DNA of 64,000 nt from Sipunculus nudus. Lineage: Eukaryota > Annelida > Sipuncula > Golfingiida > Sipunculidae. Both the position numbers and the translations under genes were made by a program. The stretch spans positions 93,718,330 through 93,782,329 of the forward strand of contig CM049307.1 of assembly GCA_026874595.1 (NCBI GenBank), read 5' to 3'. Positions 36,886 to 49,283 of the stretch are shown here, piece after piece (within the stretch, counting starts at the first letter, position 1; every line of letters starts with the position of its first letter). The notes below the pieces were generated by a model that saw only the letters and a list, made by a program, of their open reading frames with translations, made no database searches and had not been told where the DNA came from.

Positions 36886-37175
36886 TAAATATAAAATCGG
36901 TGCCAAATCCGTTGCCTTATGCATTCCCAGAATTTCCCAGAATGCCCGACCCGGATTACGACTCAGTGTTGCCTTTTGTATAGTTAATCTTTAAACAACA
37001 AACGAAAGCTGCCATAAGTACCAATTCCGAATAAGCTTATACAAGAGTCCGTTATGCCATACTCGTTCGAAAGCGTTTGATATTACACAATAATTACGTT
37101 CATCCTTTTAGCTAAGGCCTCATAGAACAGAGGAACAATGTCTACCTGTTCACTCCCGGCGGCTACCTTTGAATA
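36490..37175 (-). pseudogene. LINE reverse-transcriptase fragment (CR1/Jockey-like), decayed
   Basis: The upper part (37010-37170) encodes pieces resembling LFYEAL-K-NVIIV and, in another frame, FERVWHNG, the region around the first catalytic Asp. The lower part (36500-36690) encodes LPILEYKSITWTE and IQLCETNFVT, typical of the connection after the active site. The same family recurs at 40.1, 42.6 and 43.4 kb. An (AT)n run at 36833-36884 interrupts it. Confidence 0.55.
36833..36884. repeat. (AT)n microsatellite
   Basis: A TA run of about 52 bases with one gata interruption, inside the LINE fragment. Confidence 0.95.
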
Positions 37176-37574
37176 GCCTGACAGTTCCTTTTTTTTTGGC
37201 TTCTGTTAAGTTTTCATACAAAAACAGTTCAGTTAATCAATACTCATTCAAATCTCTAAATCGCTTTGTTCCCTCTTCTTGCTAAATAAAAGCAGAAACC
37301 TACCCTATTTCGAGTGCACAGGTCTCCGAATAATGACAACCATGTCCTTATCATTTCGTTGGTTAAATAATTATTTTACAAACATAGTGTCTGCATGAAA
37401 CGGAAAGGAACGTTTTTACCAAAGAATCAGAAAAAAACCAGGTTTGTTTTGCTTTGAAGCGACTGAACACTACATGCTGAATATTTCTCCATACGAGGAA
37501 GACCCTATAATCTTCAATTAATATGAATCAGAGAGTCCTTCACTAGAGCTAAATACGCCAGGTATTTTGCTTAC

Positions 37575-37634
37575 CAGTTGGTGCTGGAATTGTGGTTGGA
37601 GCCATGGTGGGGGCTGGTGTGGTCGTTGGGGCAA
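37575..37634 (-). CDS. Lectin stalk mini-exon 8 (last, nearest the CTLD)
   Basis: A 60-bp exon between a CAG acceptor and a GTAAGC donor, phase 1-1 (2 + 19x3 + 1). It encodes APTTTPAPTMAPTTIPAPT plus a split Val codon (G|TT). Such Thr/Pro/Ala repeats are typical mucin-like, O-glycosylated spacers. Its donor phase fits the CTLD exon 6.9 kb downstream, where G|AA gives Glu. All eight copies share this architecture, so any number of them can be included without breaking frame. Confidence 0.85.
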
Positions 37635-38523
37635 CTGAAGAAAATATACATTAAATCATGTTTTTGCGAACACAATACCAAACAGTTATTTATAGAGCTG
37701 AGATTTTAAACTGCCCTTGCTTTTGCTTCCACAGAATAGAATATTCAGTCCTTACGAGCTGTTTTTTTTCTTTTAGAGCTCGCTGGCCTTGCAAGCCATT
37801 ATTAATTAATACCAACTCGCGTGGAAAAAAACCCGGCAGGACCATTTTATAGAACTGCTATTTTAAACTGCCTTTGCTTTCTGTTTAAACAGAATAGAAT
37901 ATCCAGTCCTTACAAGCTGCAGTTCTATTATTAATTTACTAGCAACTCGCGTAGAAAACCAAACAGGACCAGTGTCCGAACAATATTTTCACAAAATTTC
38001 ATAGAAACTTCAAATTCCTGTGTTGGGGATTACATATATCTGACTGGACAATGAGCACAAAATACATAATAATCCCATTTTTTAGCATATGCGGCGTCCC
38101 TCAAGTGACCTGACAGTTCCTCTTCTTTGGCTTCTTTAAAGTTTTCAAACAAACACAGTACGGTAATCAATAATTATTCAAATCTCTAGAATTTCTTTGT
38201 TCCCTCTCCCGCCTAAAAAAAACACAACCTATACTTTTTCAAGTGCACAGGTCTCCGAATAAAAATTACATGAATGATCATATTTTCCATGTCCTTTCTT
38301 ATTTCGTTCGTTAAATAATTATTTTACAAATATAATGTCTGCCTGAAACGGAAAGGAAACGTTTTGACCAGAGAATCGGAAAGAAAAGGGGTTTGTTTTG
38401 TTTTGAAGCGACTGCACGCAACATGCTGAATATTTCTCCATACGAGGAAGACCCTATAATCTTCCATTGACAGGAATCAGGGAGTGCTTCACTAGAGCTT
38501 AATACGACGGGTATTTCGCTTAC

Positions 38524-38583
38524 CAGTTGGTGCTGGAGTTGTGGTTGGAGCCATGGTTGGGGCTGGTGTGGTCGTTGGGGCCA
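38524..38583 (-). CDS. Lectin stalk mini-exon 7
   Basis: 60 bp, phase 1-1, same splice signals. It encodes APTTTPAPTMAPTTTPAPT, the closest copy to the apparent consensus. Confidence 0.85.
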
Positions 38584-39451
38584 CTGAAGAAAAATATACA
38601 TCAAACCATGTTTTGTTGAACACAATGCCAAACAGTTATTTATAGAACTGAGATTTTAAACTGCCCTTGCTTTTGCTTCCATAAAATAGAATATTCAGTC
38701 TTTACGAGCAGGTTCCCCTTTTAGAGATCACTGGCGTTGCATTCCATTATTAATTTACTAGCAACTCGCGTGGAAAACCCACGGCAGGATCATTTTATAG
38801 AACTGCTATTTTAAACTTTTCTTTCTTCTTCCACAGAAAAGAATATTCAGTCCTTACGAGCTGCGTTTCCATTATTAATTTACTAGCAACTCGCGAAGAA
38901 AAAGTAACAGGATCGATGTCCAAACAATATTTTTGCTAAATTTCATAGAAACTTCTAATTTCTGTGTTGGGGAGTTTAGAGATCTTACTGGACAACAAGC
39001 ACAAAATACATGAGAATCCTAAATTTAGCATCCGCGGCGTCCCTCAAATAGCCTGGTTGTTCCCCTTCTTTTAGTTTCTATTGAGTTTTAAAACAAACAC
39101 AGACAGTAAATCAATATTTATTCAAATCTCTAGAATTTCTTTGTTTCCTCTCCCTGCTAAAAAAAAACACTACCTATCGTTTTTCAAATGCACAGGTCTC
39201 CGAAAAGACAGGAAATGAATGCTCATAACTTCCATGGCCTTTTTATTATGTACGTAAATAATTATTTTGCAAACCTAATGTCCACATGAAACAGGATGGA
39301 ACGTTTTGACCAAATAATCGGAAAGAACCAGGTTTGTTTTGAAGCGACTGCACATTACATGCTGAATATACGGGGAAGACCCTATTTTCTTCCATTTACA
39401 GAAATCAGAAAGTGTTTCTGTAAAGCTTAGTACGACGGGTATTTTGCTTAC

Positions 39452-39511
39452 CAGTTGGTGTTTGAGTTGTGGTTGGAACCATGGTGGGGACCGAAGTGGT
39501 CGTAGGGGCCA
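39452..39511 (-). CDS. Lectin stalk mini-exon 6
   Basis: 60 bp, phase 1-1. It encodes APTTTSVPTMVPTTTQTPT; this is the most Thr/Ser-rich variant and differs at four positions from the consensus. The frame and splice sites are intact. Confidence 0.82.
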
Positions 39512-40099
39512 CTGAAGAAAAATATACATGAAATCATGTTTTGTTGAACACAATGCAAACTAGTTATTAATAGTACTGATATCTTAAACAGCCTTTGCTT
39601 TCTGCTTCCACGGGATAAAATTTTCAGTCCTTTCGAAGTGCGCTCTTCTTTTAGTGCTCGCTGGCGTTGAAAGCCATTATTAATTCACTAGCAACTTGCG
39701 TAGAAAAACCACGGGAGGAGACCAGTGTCCAAACAATATTTTCACTAAATTTCATAGAAACTTCAAATTCCTGTGTAGGGGATTACAGAGATCTGGCTGT
39801 GCAACTAGTACAAAATACATGATAATCCCACATTTAGCATCGGCCCGACGATCATGTAACGCTTTCTAACCATCATATAAAATAAACACTGGTTCGAAGC
39901 AGAAAAGAGTTACTCCTGTGGGCACATGTTGAAATTATTGATAATTCAGCTTAATAAAATATAATCATACAAAACAAAAAAATTATATTACAAACTGTTC
40001 AAGTTAACTGAGCATCATGACCGATGCGTCACTTGTTGTTTTGTGCTTAAAATACAAGAACTTGTATAACTTGCAAAAAAAAGGTCACAGTCGCCTTTT

Positions 40100-40345
40100 T
40101 TATGACTCTTTGTTACCTTTTGCATAGGTATTTTTTAAATCATATAAGGAAGGTGCCATTTATACCAATCCATTTTAGCTTAATTAAGGATCCTTTATGC
40201 CATACTCTTTCGAAAACATTTGAAATGTCATAAAACATAATGTTAACATCTATCCATTTATTTAAGAGCTCATAGAAGAGATGAATAAGGTCTACTCGCT
40301 CCTTAATTGCGGAATCTCCTGGTATAAATCCCCTTTGAAATTTTA
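40100..40345 (-). pseudogene. LINE reverse-transcriptase fragment in a stalk intron
   Basis: The minus strand encodes FQRGFIPGDSAIKERVDLIH and, further on, MFYDISNVFERVWHKGSL, which is the block around the first catalytic Asp of a non-LTR reverse transcriptase. It is related to the fragment at 37010-37170. Confidence 0.6.
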
Positions 40346-40966
40346 TATTGTTTTAAAATTGCGGAGTAAAATTGCGTATGCTTAAATATTTTGGAGACAC
40401 AGCTTAGGACAGTTATAAGCCGATAACTAACAACACGTTGTGGATCATTATTGTTATATCTGCCCTTTGTTCCCGAGAAGAGATTATTCGGTCTTTAACA
40501 GCCGGCTACCCTAAATGACCCTGGCATCCTCTTTTCTGCCTTCTTTAAGTTTTGCAACAAACATAGTTACGTTAATCAGAAAATACAAAACACATTACAC
40601 ATTCAAATTGAATGAAACAATAATTATTCATGTACCTAATATTACTTTGTTCCCTCTGTCTGGTGTATCAAAAACAACCTTTCCTATTTCCAGTGCACAG
40701 GTCTCCGAATAAACAGACCATGAATGATCATTACATCCATGTCCTTCCCTTTTCGTTCGTTAAATAATTACTTTACAAACCTAATGTCTTCATGAAACAG
40801 GAAAGAGCGATTTAATAAAATTATTGGAAAAAAAAGCCGCCTTGTTTTAAATGATTGCACACTACCTGCTGAATATTTCTTTAAACAGGGAAGGCCCTAT
40901 TATCTTCCATTGACAGGAATCAGTGAGTGCTTCAATAGAGCTTAATACGACAGGTATCTTGCTTAC

Positions 40967-41026
40967 CAGTTGGTGCTGCAGTTGTGGTCGGAGCCATTGT
41001 AGAGGCTGGTGTGGTCGTTGGGACCA
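40967..41026 (-). CDS. Lectin stalk mini-exon 5
   Basis: 60 bp, phase 1-1. It encodes VPTTTPASTMAPTTTAAPT, with intact AG and GTAAGC signals. Confidence 0.82.
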
Positions 41027-41634
41027 CTGAAAAATAATATGCATGAAATCATGCTTTATTGAATACACTGCAAACCAATTATTATATAAAACTAATTTTT
41101 CAAATTGCCTTTGCTTTCTCCTTCCATAGAATAGAGATAGAGTATTCTTTCCTTACGAGCTGCGGTTCCCCTTTTAGTGCTCGCCGGCGTAGCCAAACAT
41201 TAATAATTTACTAGCAACTCGCGTGGAAAAAAACATTGTAGGAAAGGTGTTTCCAAGCAATATTTTCTTTAAATTCCATTAAAATTAATTTAATTTTTTT
41301 TCTGTAGGGGATTACTGACATAAGCCAGGCCAGCGGGCAAGAAATGCACGATAATCCCACTTTAAGCATCTATAAGGATGCGCGCGACGATCATATAGGG
41401 CTTTCTAAAATTAATGTTATTAAAAACAACCTCAAATGGGAAAGGTTGAACCCCTGTGGGCAGATGTTAAAATTATTGACAATTCAGTTAAATATTTTAT
41501 TGTGTCCGCAACACTAGTGAAGAGCTGGCTTGGCCAATTTTCTTAATATTTGCATGGTTGTTCGACTGTTTTATTAGCTATGCCACAAACGCACAATGGA
41601 TTGCCTTTGACCTTAATGTTATTACTATTTTTCT

Positions 41635-42245
41635 GTTATTGTTATATACCACATTTATAAAGCGCTCTCTTCATACATTAAGTACGTCCAAAGGCACTTT
41701 ACATAAAACAAATTATAAAAAAACTACCTACAACAGATACTAAAAAAGACGGAGGAAACATACTAGAATTAAGACTTATTGTAGTATGCTAACAATAAAT
41801 GTGTCTAAAGAGTGTTTAAAAGTGTCAACTGAACTAGAGTGTCTGACATTGAGTGGTAGGTTGTTCCACAAAATAGACGCACTCCAACTTAAATATCTGT
41901 TGCCATAAGTAGCAGTTCTAACATGAGGAGAGACCAGAGTGAGAGAGTTTTGTGACATGTGCTTTCTGCTTGGAGAATACGCCCTGAGCATATCACTAAC
42001 ATATCCTGGGGCCTGTCCATTTAGAATCTTGTAAGTATATACCAGTATTTTGAAGTCAAGTGTGCTCAGAAAAGGCAACCAATGCAAGTCCTTCAGAACT
42101 GGGGTAATGTGACTATCACGTGATGTTCTAGTGATGATTCTGGCTGATGTATTCTGAACGCGTTGCATTTTATTTATCAGTAAGTTTGGCAATCCGTGCA
42201 AAAGCATATTACAATAATCCAACTTGGATGTTACATCTGAAAGAA
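41635..42245 (-). pseudogene. LINE ORF2 C-terminal fragment (CR1/L2-like) with 3' end
   Basis: A clean frame at 41776-42222 of about 148 codons encodes LDYCNMLLHGLP, INKMQRVQNTSARIITR, HWLPFLSTLDFKILVYTYK and ILWNNLPLNVRHSS, the well-known end of CR1-type reverse transcriptases. Below it, on the minus strand, aagagagcgctttataaatg resembles the 3' tail of these elements. It is 5'-truncated at about 42240. The long uninterrupted frame suggests a fairly recent insertion into the stalk intron. Confidence 0.8.
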
Positions 42246-42329
42246 ATAACCGTTTTGATCAGAGGATTTTATTTTTAATTTTGCATATGATAATCTTATT
42301 TTTTTTTAAATAGTGCTGTTTCGATTTCC

Positions 42330-42945
42330 GTTTCATTCAATTCCATTCTATTTTAGTTCTAGGACCATTGTGTAGTTTTATATAAACTATAGAGACCATT
42401 CCAGACACTAAATGTATGTGAATTGACGATTCCGAGAAACGACATGTTACACATCTGAAATAATATAAATCATGACTGTTTCCTAGAGGGTACTGCATAC
42501 GTTTGTGAATGAGTCTGGGTACATATTGTGATAAGTAATGTGCAACAAATCCATTGATCATTTTATATAACATTGTCAATATGGGTTGTTCTCTACGAAC
42601 CCTTTTTTGCTCTCATCCAAATTCATTATAAATTTACCGATTACTGGGTTTTTATGTAACCCGGTAACAACCCTGGTTGCATATAACTGAATCATGTCCA
42701 ATGTATTCAATTTAACTCTTTCACATAAGTTCATATGATACTTCCATATTCTAATATAGGCAATGCAAAGGATTTATTGATTACTTCTAATGTAAGCCTA
42801 TAAGTGAGTACTTTAATTTCTTCAATACATCAATTATCTTTTATGCTTTCTTGCATACTTCTGAAATGTGACCAGATAATCGTGCCGAAATAGCTTTAGT
42901 TTTTGCCGGATTATACGCCACTAGCCACTGATCTCTATACGGGGA
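42330..42945 (-). pseudogene. LINE reverse-transcriptase fragment, copy 1
   Basis: From high to low coordinate, the minus strand encodes a thumb-like piece (WLVAYNPAKTKAISARLSGH, 42855-42945), then in other frames QLYATRVVTG-like text near 42690, then LTMLYKMINGFVAHYLSQYV near 42580. It is frame-shifted. A second copy of its upper part is at 43365-43725; the pieces were duplicated along with the adjacent mini-exon. Confidence 0.6.
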
Positions 42946-43023
42946 AGACCCTATCATCTTTTTTATTTTACTTGAATCAGAGAGTGCTTTACTAGAGCTT
43001 AAGACGACAGGTATTTTGCTTAC

Positions 43024-43083
43024 CAGTTGTTGCTGGATTTGTGGTTGGAGCCATGGCGGGGGACGGTGTGGTCGTTGGGCCCA
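43024..43083 (-). CDS. Lectin stalk mini-exon 4
   Basis: 60 bp, phase 1-1. It encodes GPTTTPSPAMAPTTNPATT. It shares the NPATT end with the exon at 43787, its likely duplicate 763 bp away. Confidence 0.82.
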
Positions 43084-43364
43084 CTGAAGAATAATATACA
43101 TGAAATCATGTTTGATTGAATACAATGCTAACCAACAATTTATAGAACTGATATTTCAAATTGCCTTTGCTTTTTCCTCCCACAAAATAGAATATTCAGT
43201 CATAACGAGCTGCGGTCCCCCTTTAAGTGCTCGCTGGCGTTGCAAGCCGTAAATAATTTACTAGCAACTCGTGTGTGAAAAACAACGGCAGGACCAGTGT
43301 CCAAGCAATTGTGTTCACTAAATTTCATTAAAAATTATTAAAACTTTTCGAACCTCAATGTCTC

Positions 43365-43725
43365 CCATTCAAATTCATTATGAATTTCCCGATTACTTGG
43401 ACTTTTATGTAACCCGGTTACAACTCTGGTTGCATATAACTGGATCTTGTTCAATTTATTCAATTTATTTGATTTGTCTGTTTTAGATTAGTCCACATGA
43501 TACTTCCATATTCTGTTTTCGGCAAAACGAAGGATTTTTTTTTTATTATTTCTAATGTTAGCCCGTCAAGTGGGTACTTTATTTTGTTAATTACATCAGT
43601 TATCTTTTATGCTTTCTTGCATACTTCTGAAATGTGACCAGACAATCGTGCCGAAATAGCTTTAGTTTTTGCCGGATTAAACGCCACTAGCCATTGATCT
43701 CCATACGGGGAAGACCCTATCATCT
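43365..43725 (-). pseudogene. LINE reverse-transcriptase fragment, copy 2
   Basis: It encodes WLVAFNPAKTKAISARLSGH and, further 3' on the minus strand, QLYATRVVTGLHKSPSNREI in pieces. It is the duplicate of 42600-42945 at high similarity. Confidence 0.6.
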
Positions 43726-43786
43726 TCTTTTGACCTGAATCAGAGAGTGCTTCACTAATGCTTAATACGACAGGTATTTTGCTTAC

Positions 43787-43846
43787 CAGTTGTTGCTGGA
43801 TTTGTGGTTGGAGCCATGGTGGGGGACGGTGTGGTCGTTGGGGCCA
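43787..43846 (-). CDS. Lectin stalk mini-exon 3
   Basis: 60 bp, phase 1-1. It encodes APTTTPSPTMAPTTNPATT, with intact splice signals. Confidence 0.82.
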
Positions 43847-44633
43847 CTGAAGAATATTATACATGAAATCATGTTTTATGGAATACAATGCCAACCAATA
43901 ATTTGTAGAACTGATATTTCAAATTGCCTTTGCTTTGTCCTTCCACAGAATAAGATATTCAGTCCTTACGAGCTGCGGTCCCCCTTTTAGTGCTCGATGG
44001 CGTTGCAAGTCATTAATAATTTACTAGCAATTTACGTGTGAAAAACCTCGCCAGGACCAGTGTCCAAGCAATTTTGTTCACTAAATTTCATTAAAACTTT
44101 AAATCCTTTTGTAGGGAATTACATATATTAGGCAATCCAGCGAGCAAAAATTTCACTTTTAGCATCAACAAGAATCCTCGGGACGATCATATAACGCATT
44201 CTAAAATCATGTTACCAAACACAACATCAAAGGAGAAAAGATATACTCCGAGGGGCAAATGTTTACATTATTCGCAATTCAGTTAAATACATTATAATCG
44301 TGTAAAAGAAAAACGTCTCTTAGAAGAGCACAACGACGATACTTGTCGCGAATTTGGAATTGTATCTAAGTAAATAATTTGAGAAAGAAACCGCAATATA
44401 TATTAATTACATAGGTCCTTTCAACATTCGTAGAAAGAATACATCAACTGTCTTAATAAATGTACCGATAAGCAGACATTGAACCAAAATTCGCTAAATG
44501 AAAACAGCAACAATTCCTATTCCATGTGCTTAGATCTCCGATTAATCAGGCCGTAAATGATTATTACAGTATTGTAACGATTCAAATTACTTTTTGCTTG
44601 AAACAATTTAAGACCTCACATGGGAACATATCT

Positions 44634-45972
44634 TTAAACTAGTGGCCCATGGGCCATAGCGCTCAGCTGAATTCAAGGAATGTTGAACAATGTGCAATAT
44701 GATTGCCAAAGTGCCTAAAAAAATCAGGAACTTTCTGAAGATTTCCATGGAGACGTAAAAAGTGTTGTAGGTGGCGTCACCAGTCGCAATTATGATATAG
44801 AGAGATCCAAGGTCTATGGACATGCAGACCTTCAGCACAATACATTTAGCCACTCCTGAGATATGGGCTGTTATCTAAAAGACACCCAAATTCGTACTAC
44901 AGAGAAAGGATTGCAGGTGGTTCCATCTGTCTTTGACAGGCACAAAAATATAGGTGAAGGAACATCTATACTGGGTCTCGGAAAGATCTGACCAAGGGTC
45001 TCAAAAGAGTTCTCTGGAAACTAAAGCATTTTCTTTGCATTACATTTTAATTATACTTGGGGGTACTTACAAGACACAAAGCTTGCAGAATATGGGTAAC
45101 AAAGACCTTTAATTTCAGATTTCCATGGAAACTTTTCATGGACCTTCTTTGATGTCAAGTTAGAAGATCCCAGGTCCAGCGGTTACGATTTGTGCCCTGT
45201 TAACAGATGACAACTTCTTTGAAGGTTTCAAAAATTGAGAAAAAAGTCGTAAAAATTGAAAAAAATACAGCAGGCGCCACAAGTTTGTAGGAACTGATGG
45301 AACACTCCGTGATCAAAGTTCATACAAAGAATCCTGGCGGTCATTGCAGTATTTATTCAGATACTTGAGCTTTATTTTATCATTTTTTTTTTATTATTCG
45401 GGGGGGGGGGGGGTTTACGAGACACATAGCTTGGAGAATACGGATAACAGAGACCGAATATCAGGTTTCCAAAGAGACTTTTAATGGACCTCCATTGATG
45501 TCAAGTGTGAAGATTCCAGGTCCAGCGGTTACGATCTCTTTTTACAGAAGACAGATTCTTTAAAGGTATCAAAAATACAGAACATAAATCGTAAAAAATT
45601 GAAAAAAAAATACAGGTGGTGCCATCAGTTTGCAGGAACTGTTAAAACACTCCATGATCAATATTCATACAAAGAATCACGGTGATCAATGCAGTAGTTA
45701 TTCAGATACTTGAGCTTTTGTTTCATATTGTTGATAATTCTGGGGGGGGGGGGGGGGGTATTTACGAGACCCATAGCTTAGTGAATATAGATAACAGAGA
45801 CCTAATTTCAGGTTTCGAAGGAGAATTTTCATGGACCTCTCAGGATGTCAAATTAGAAGATTCCAGATCCAGCAGTTACGATTTGTGCCATGTTAACGGA
45901 CTTCGGACTGCCACACGGACGACGGACAAATGGTAATCGCTAGAGCTCATATGACTCCCAGTCAGCTGAGCT
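44634..45972. repeat. G-tract repeat element, copy A (with internal ~345-bp subrepeats)
   Basis: It begins aaactagtggcccatgggcc and ends gtcagctgagctaaaa. Inside are three subrepeats starting near 45063, 45414 and 45759. Each has agcttggagaatat, aacagagacc, catggacctc, ggtccagcggttacgattt and a segment ending in a poly-G run (45401-45413, 45741-45759). Ends share gctcagctga in inverted orientation, hinting at weak terminal inverted repeats. There is no coding frame. The diverged third unit at 49187-49208 lacks the element, which defines its borders. Confidence 0.7.
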
Positions 45973-46055
45973 AAAACGATAAGACACTATCGTCTCCTAT
46001 TGGCCTAATCAGGGAATGCTCACTATGAGCTAAACACGACAGGTATTTTGCTTAC

Positions 46056-46115
46056 CAGTTGTTGCTGGAGTTGTGGTAGGAGCCATGGTGGGGGCCCAAA
46101 TGGTCGTTGGAGCCA
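46056..46115 (-). CDS. Lectin stalk mini-exon 2
   Basis: 60 bp, phase 1-1. It encodes APTTIWAPTMAPTTTPATT; the Trp is unusual in a mucin-like repeat. Splice signals are intact. Confidence 0.8.
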
Positions 46116-46924
46116 CTGAAAATTAATATACATGGAATCAGGTTTTATTGAATACATTGGCAACCAATAATTTGTAGAACTGATATTTCAAATTGTTTTT
46201 GCTTTGTCCTTTCACAGAGTAAGATATATAGTCCTTACGAGCTGCGATCCCCCTTTTAGTGCTCGCTGGCGTTGCAAGTCATTAATAATTTACTAGCAAA
46301 ATACGTGTGAAAAACCACGACAGGACCAGTATCCAAGCAATTTTGTTCACTAAATTTCATTAAAACTTTAAATCCTTTTGTAGGGAATTACATATATAAG
46401 GCAATCCAGCGAGCAAAAATTGCATGATAATCACACTTTTAGCATCCAAAAGAATCCTCGGAACGATCATATAACGCCTTCTAAAATCATGTTACCAAAC
46501 ACAACATCAAAGGAGAAAATATATACTTCGGGGGGGGGGGGGGGGGCAAATGTTTAGATTATTCGCAATTCAGTTAAATACAATATAATCGTGTAAAAGA
46601 AAAACGTCTCTTATAAGAGCACAACGACGATACTTGTCGCGAATTTGGAATTGTATCTAAGTAAATAATTTGAGAAAGAAACCGCAATATATATTAATTA
46701 CATAGGTTCTTTCAACATTCGTAAAAAGAATACATCAACTGTCTTAATAAATGTACCGGTAAGCAGTCATTGAACCAAAATTTGCTAAATGAAAACAGCA
46801 ACAATTCCTATTCCATGTGCTTAGATCTCCGATTAATCAGGCCGTAAATGATTATTACAGTATTGTAACGAATCAAATTACTTTTTGCTTGAAACAATTT
46901 AAGACCTCACATGGGAACATATCT

Positions 46925-48254
46925 CAAACTAGTGGCCCATGGGTCATAGCGCTCAGCTGAATTCAAGGAATGTCGAACAATGAGCAATATGATTGCCAAA
47001 GTGCCAACAAAAATCAGGAACTTTCTGAAGATTTCCATGGAGACGCTAAAAGTGTTGTAGGCGGCGTCACCAGTCGCAATTATGATATAGAGAGATCCAA
47101 GGTCTATGGACATGCAGACCTTCAGCACAATACATTTAGCCACTCCTGAGATATGGGCTGTTATCTCAAAGACACCCAAATTCGTACTACACAGAAAGGA
47201 TTGCAGGTGGTTCCATCTGTCTTTGACAGGCACAAAAATATAGGTGAAGGAACATCTATGCTGGGTCTCGGAAAGATCTGACGAAGGGTCTCAAAAGAGT
47301 TCTCTGGAAACTAAAGCATTTTCTTTGTATTACATTTTAATTATACTTGGGGGTACTTACAAGACACATAGCTTGGAGAATATGGGTAACAAAGACCTTT
47401 AATTTCAGATTTCCATCGAGACTTTTCATGGACCTTCTTTGATGTCAAGTAAGAAGATTCCAGGTCCAGCGGTTACGATTTGTGCCCTGTTAACAGATGA
47501 CAACTTCTTTGAAGGTATCAAAAATAGAGAAAAAAAAGTCGTAAAAATTGATAAAATACAGCATGCGCCACAAGTTTGTAGGAACTGATGGAACACTCCA
47601 TGATCAAAATTCATACAAAGAATAATGGCGGCCAACGCAGTAGTTTTTCAGATACTTGAGTTTTTTTATCATTTTTTTATTATTCGGGGAAGGGGGGGAT
47701 TTACGAGACACATAGCTTGGAGAATATGGATAACAAAGACCGAATATCAGGTTTCCAAAGAGACTTTTAATGGGCCTCCCTTGATGTCAAATGAGAAGAT
47801 TCTAGGTCCAGCGGTTACGATTTGTGCTCTTTTTACATAAGACAGATTCTTTAAAGTTATCAAAAATACAGAAAAAAATCGTAAAAATTGAAAAAAATAC
47901 AAGTGGTCCCATCAGTTTGAAGGAACTGTTGAAAAACTCCATGATCAATATCCATACAAAGTACCATGGTAATCAATGCAGTAGTTTTTCAGATACTTGA
48001 GCTTTTGTATCAAATTGTTGATTATTCTGGGGGGGGGGGGGTATTTACGAGAACCATAGCTTAGTGAATATGGATAACAGAGACCTAATTTCAGGTTTCC
48101 TAGGAGAATTTTCATGGACCTCCCAGGATGTCAAATTAGAAGATTCAAGATCCAGCAGTTACGATTTGTGCCATGTTAACGGACTTCGGACTGACACACG
48201 GACGACGGGCAAAGGGTAATCGCTAGAGCTCATATGACTCCCAGTCAGCTGAGC
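46925..48254. repeat. G-tract repeat element, copy B
   Basis: Nearly the same sequence as 44634-45972, with subrepeats near 47354, 47699 and 48043 and poly-G runs at about 47686-47697 and 48030-48041. It was copied as part of the 2.28-kb duplication. Confidence 0.7.
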
Positions 48255-48338
48255 TAAAACGATAAGACAATATCGTCTCCCATTGGCCTAATCAGGGAAT
48301 GCTCACTATGAGCTATACACGACAGGTATTTTGCTTAC

Positions 48339-48398
48339 CAGTTGTTGCTGGAGTTGTGGTAGGAGCCATGGTGGGGGCCCGAGTGGTCGTTGGAGCCA
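48339..48398 (-). CDS. Lectin stalk mini-exon 1 (first intact copy)
   Basis: 60 bp, phase 1-1. It encodes APTTTRAPTMAPTTTPATT. It is the most 5' of the eight intact copies. What is spliced to it upstream is uncertain: the candidate signal exon at 59418-59478 ends in phase 1 and would fit. Confidence 0.8.
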
Positions 48399-49283
48399 CT
48401 GAAAATTAATAAACATGGAATCAGGTTTTATTGAATACAATGGCAACCAATAATTTGTAGAACTGATATTTCAAATTGTCTTTGCTTTGTCCTTCCACAG
48501 AATAAGATATTCAGTCCTTACGAGCTGCGGTCCCCCATTTAGCGCTCGCTGGCGTTGCAAGCCATTAATTATTTATTATCAACACGCATAGAAAAACAAC
48601 GGAGGTACCAGTGTCCAATCAATATTTTCGCTAAATTTAATTTAATCTTCAAATCATTTTGTAGCGGATTACAGTGATCAGGCAATCCAGCGAGCACAAA
48701 ATGCACGATAATCACACTTTCAGCATCCATAAGAATCCTCGGGACGATCGTATAACGCTTTCTAAAAATTATGTTACCAAACACAACCTCAAATGAGAAA
48801 AGGGGCACTCCTTTGGACAAATGTTTACATTATTGACAATTCAGTTAATACAATATAACCGTGTAAAAGAAAAACGTCTCTTAGAAGAGCACAACGACGA
48901 TACTTTTCGCGAATTTGGAATTGTTCTCTAAGTAAATAATTTGAGAAAGAAACCCCAATATCTATTAATTACATAGGTCCTTTTAACATTGGAAAAGAAA
49001 TACATCAACTGTGTAAATAAATGTATCGATAAGTAGTCATTAAACAAAAATTTGCCAAATGAAAGCAGCAACATTTCCTATTTTTTTAGCTTAAATCTCC
49101 GATGAAACAGGCTTAAATGATTATAACCCTAGTATTGTAACGAACCAGCTTACTTTTTGATTAAAACAATTTGAGACCTCACATGGAAACATATCTAAAA
49201 AAAAAAACGATAAAACACTATCGTCTCCTATTGGCGGAATCAGGGAATGCTCACTATGAGCTAAATACTTATATCCTGCTTAC

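Larger units (their letters stand above)
37130..41480. repeat. Tandem intronic duplication units carrying one 60-bp exon each
   Basis: Four copies of a segment of about 0.94 kb surround the exons at 37575, 38524, 39452 and 40967. Each copy has, in order: a pre-exon block with gaatcag-gagtgcttcac, the exon, a block with acagaatagaatattcagtc, attaatttactagcaactcg, and aaatttcatagaaacttc. Exon spacing is 949, 928 and 1515 bp; the longer gap contains a LINE piece. Confidence 0.85.
43847..48398. repeat. 2.28-kb tandem segmental duplication inside the lectin gene
   Basis: The segment 43847-46115 is repeated as 46116-48398. Exons at 43787, 46056 and 48339 are 2269 and 2283 bp apart. Long stretches are nearly identical by eye, for example around 44290-44480 versus 46580-46760. 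A third, shortened and more diverged copy follows at about 48400-49370. Each unit carries one mini-exon and, in the first two, a 1.34-kb G-tract repeat element. Confidence 0.9.

Noticed and set aside
38311-38631. Single long minus-strand frames of 66-106 codons around each mini-exon, including 39275-39553, 40862-41068, 42841-43125 and 43607-43894
   Set aside because: These run through the splice sites in a different frame from the conserved phase-1 Thr/Pro frame. Exact 60-bp exons with AG and GTAAGC explain the conservation better.
44608-44853. Repeated minus-strand frame also present at 46907-47233
   Set aside because: It lies in the non-coding G-tract repeat element and is repeated only because the segment is duplicated; no domain is seen.
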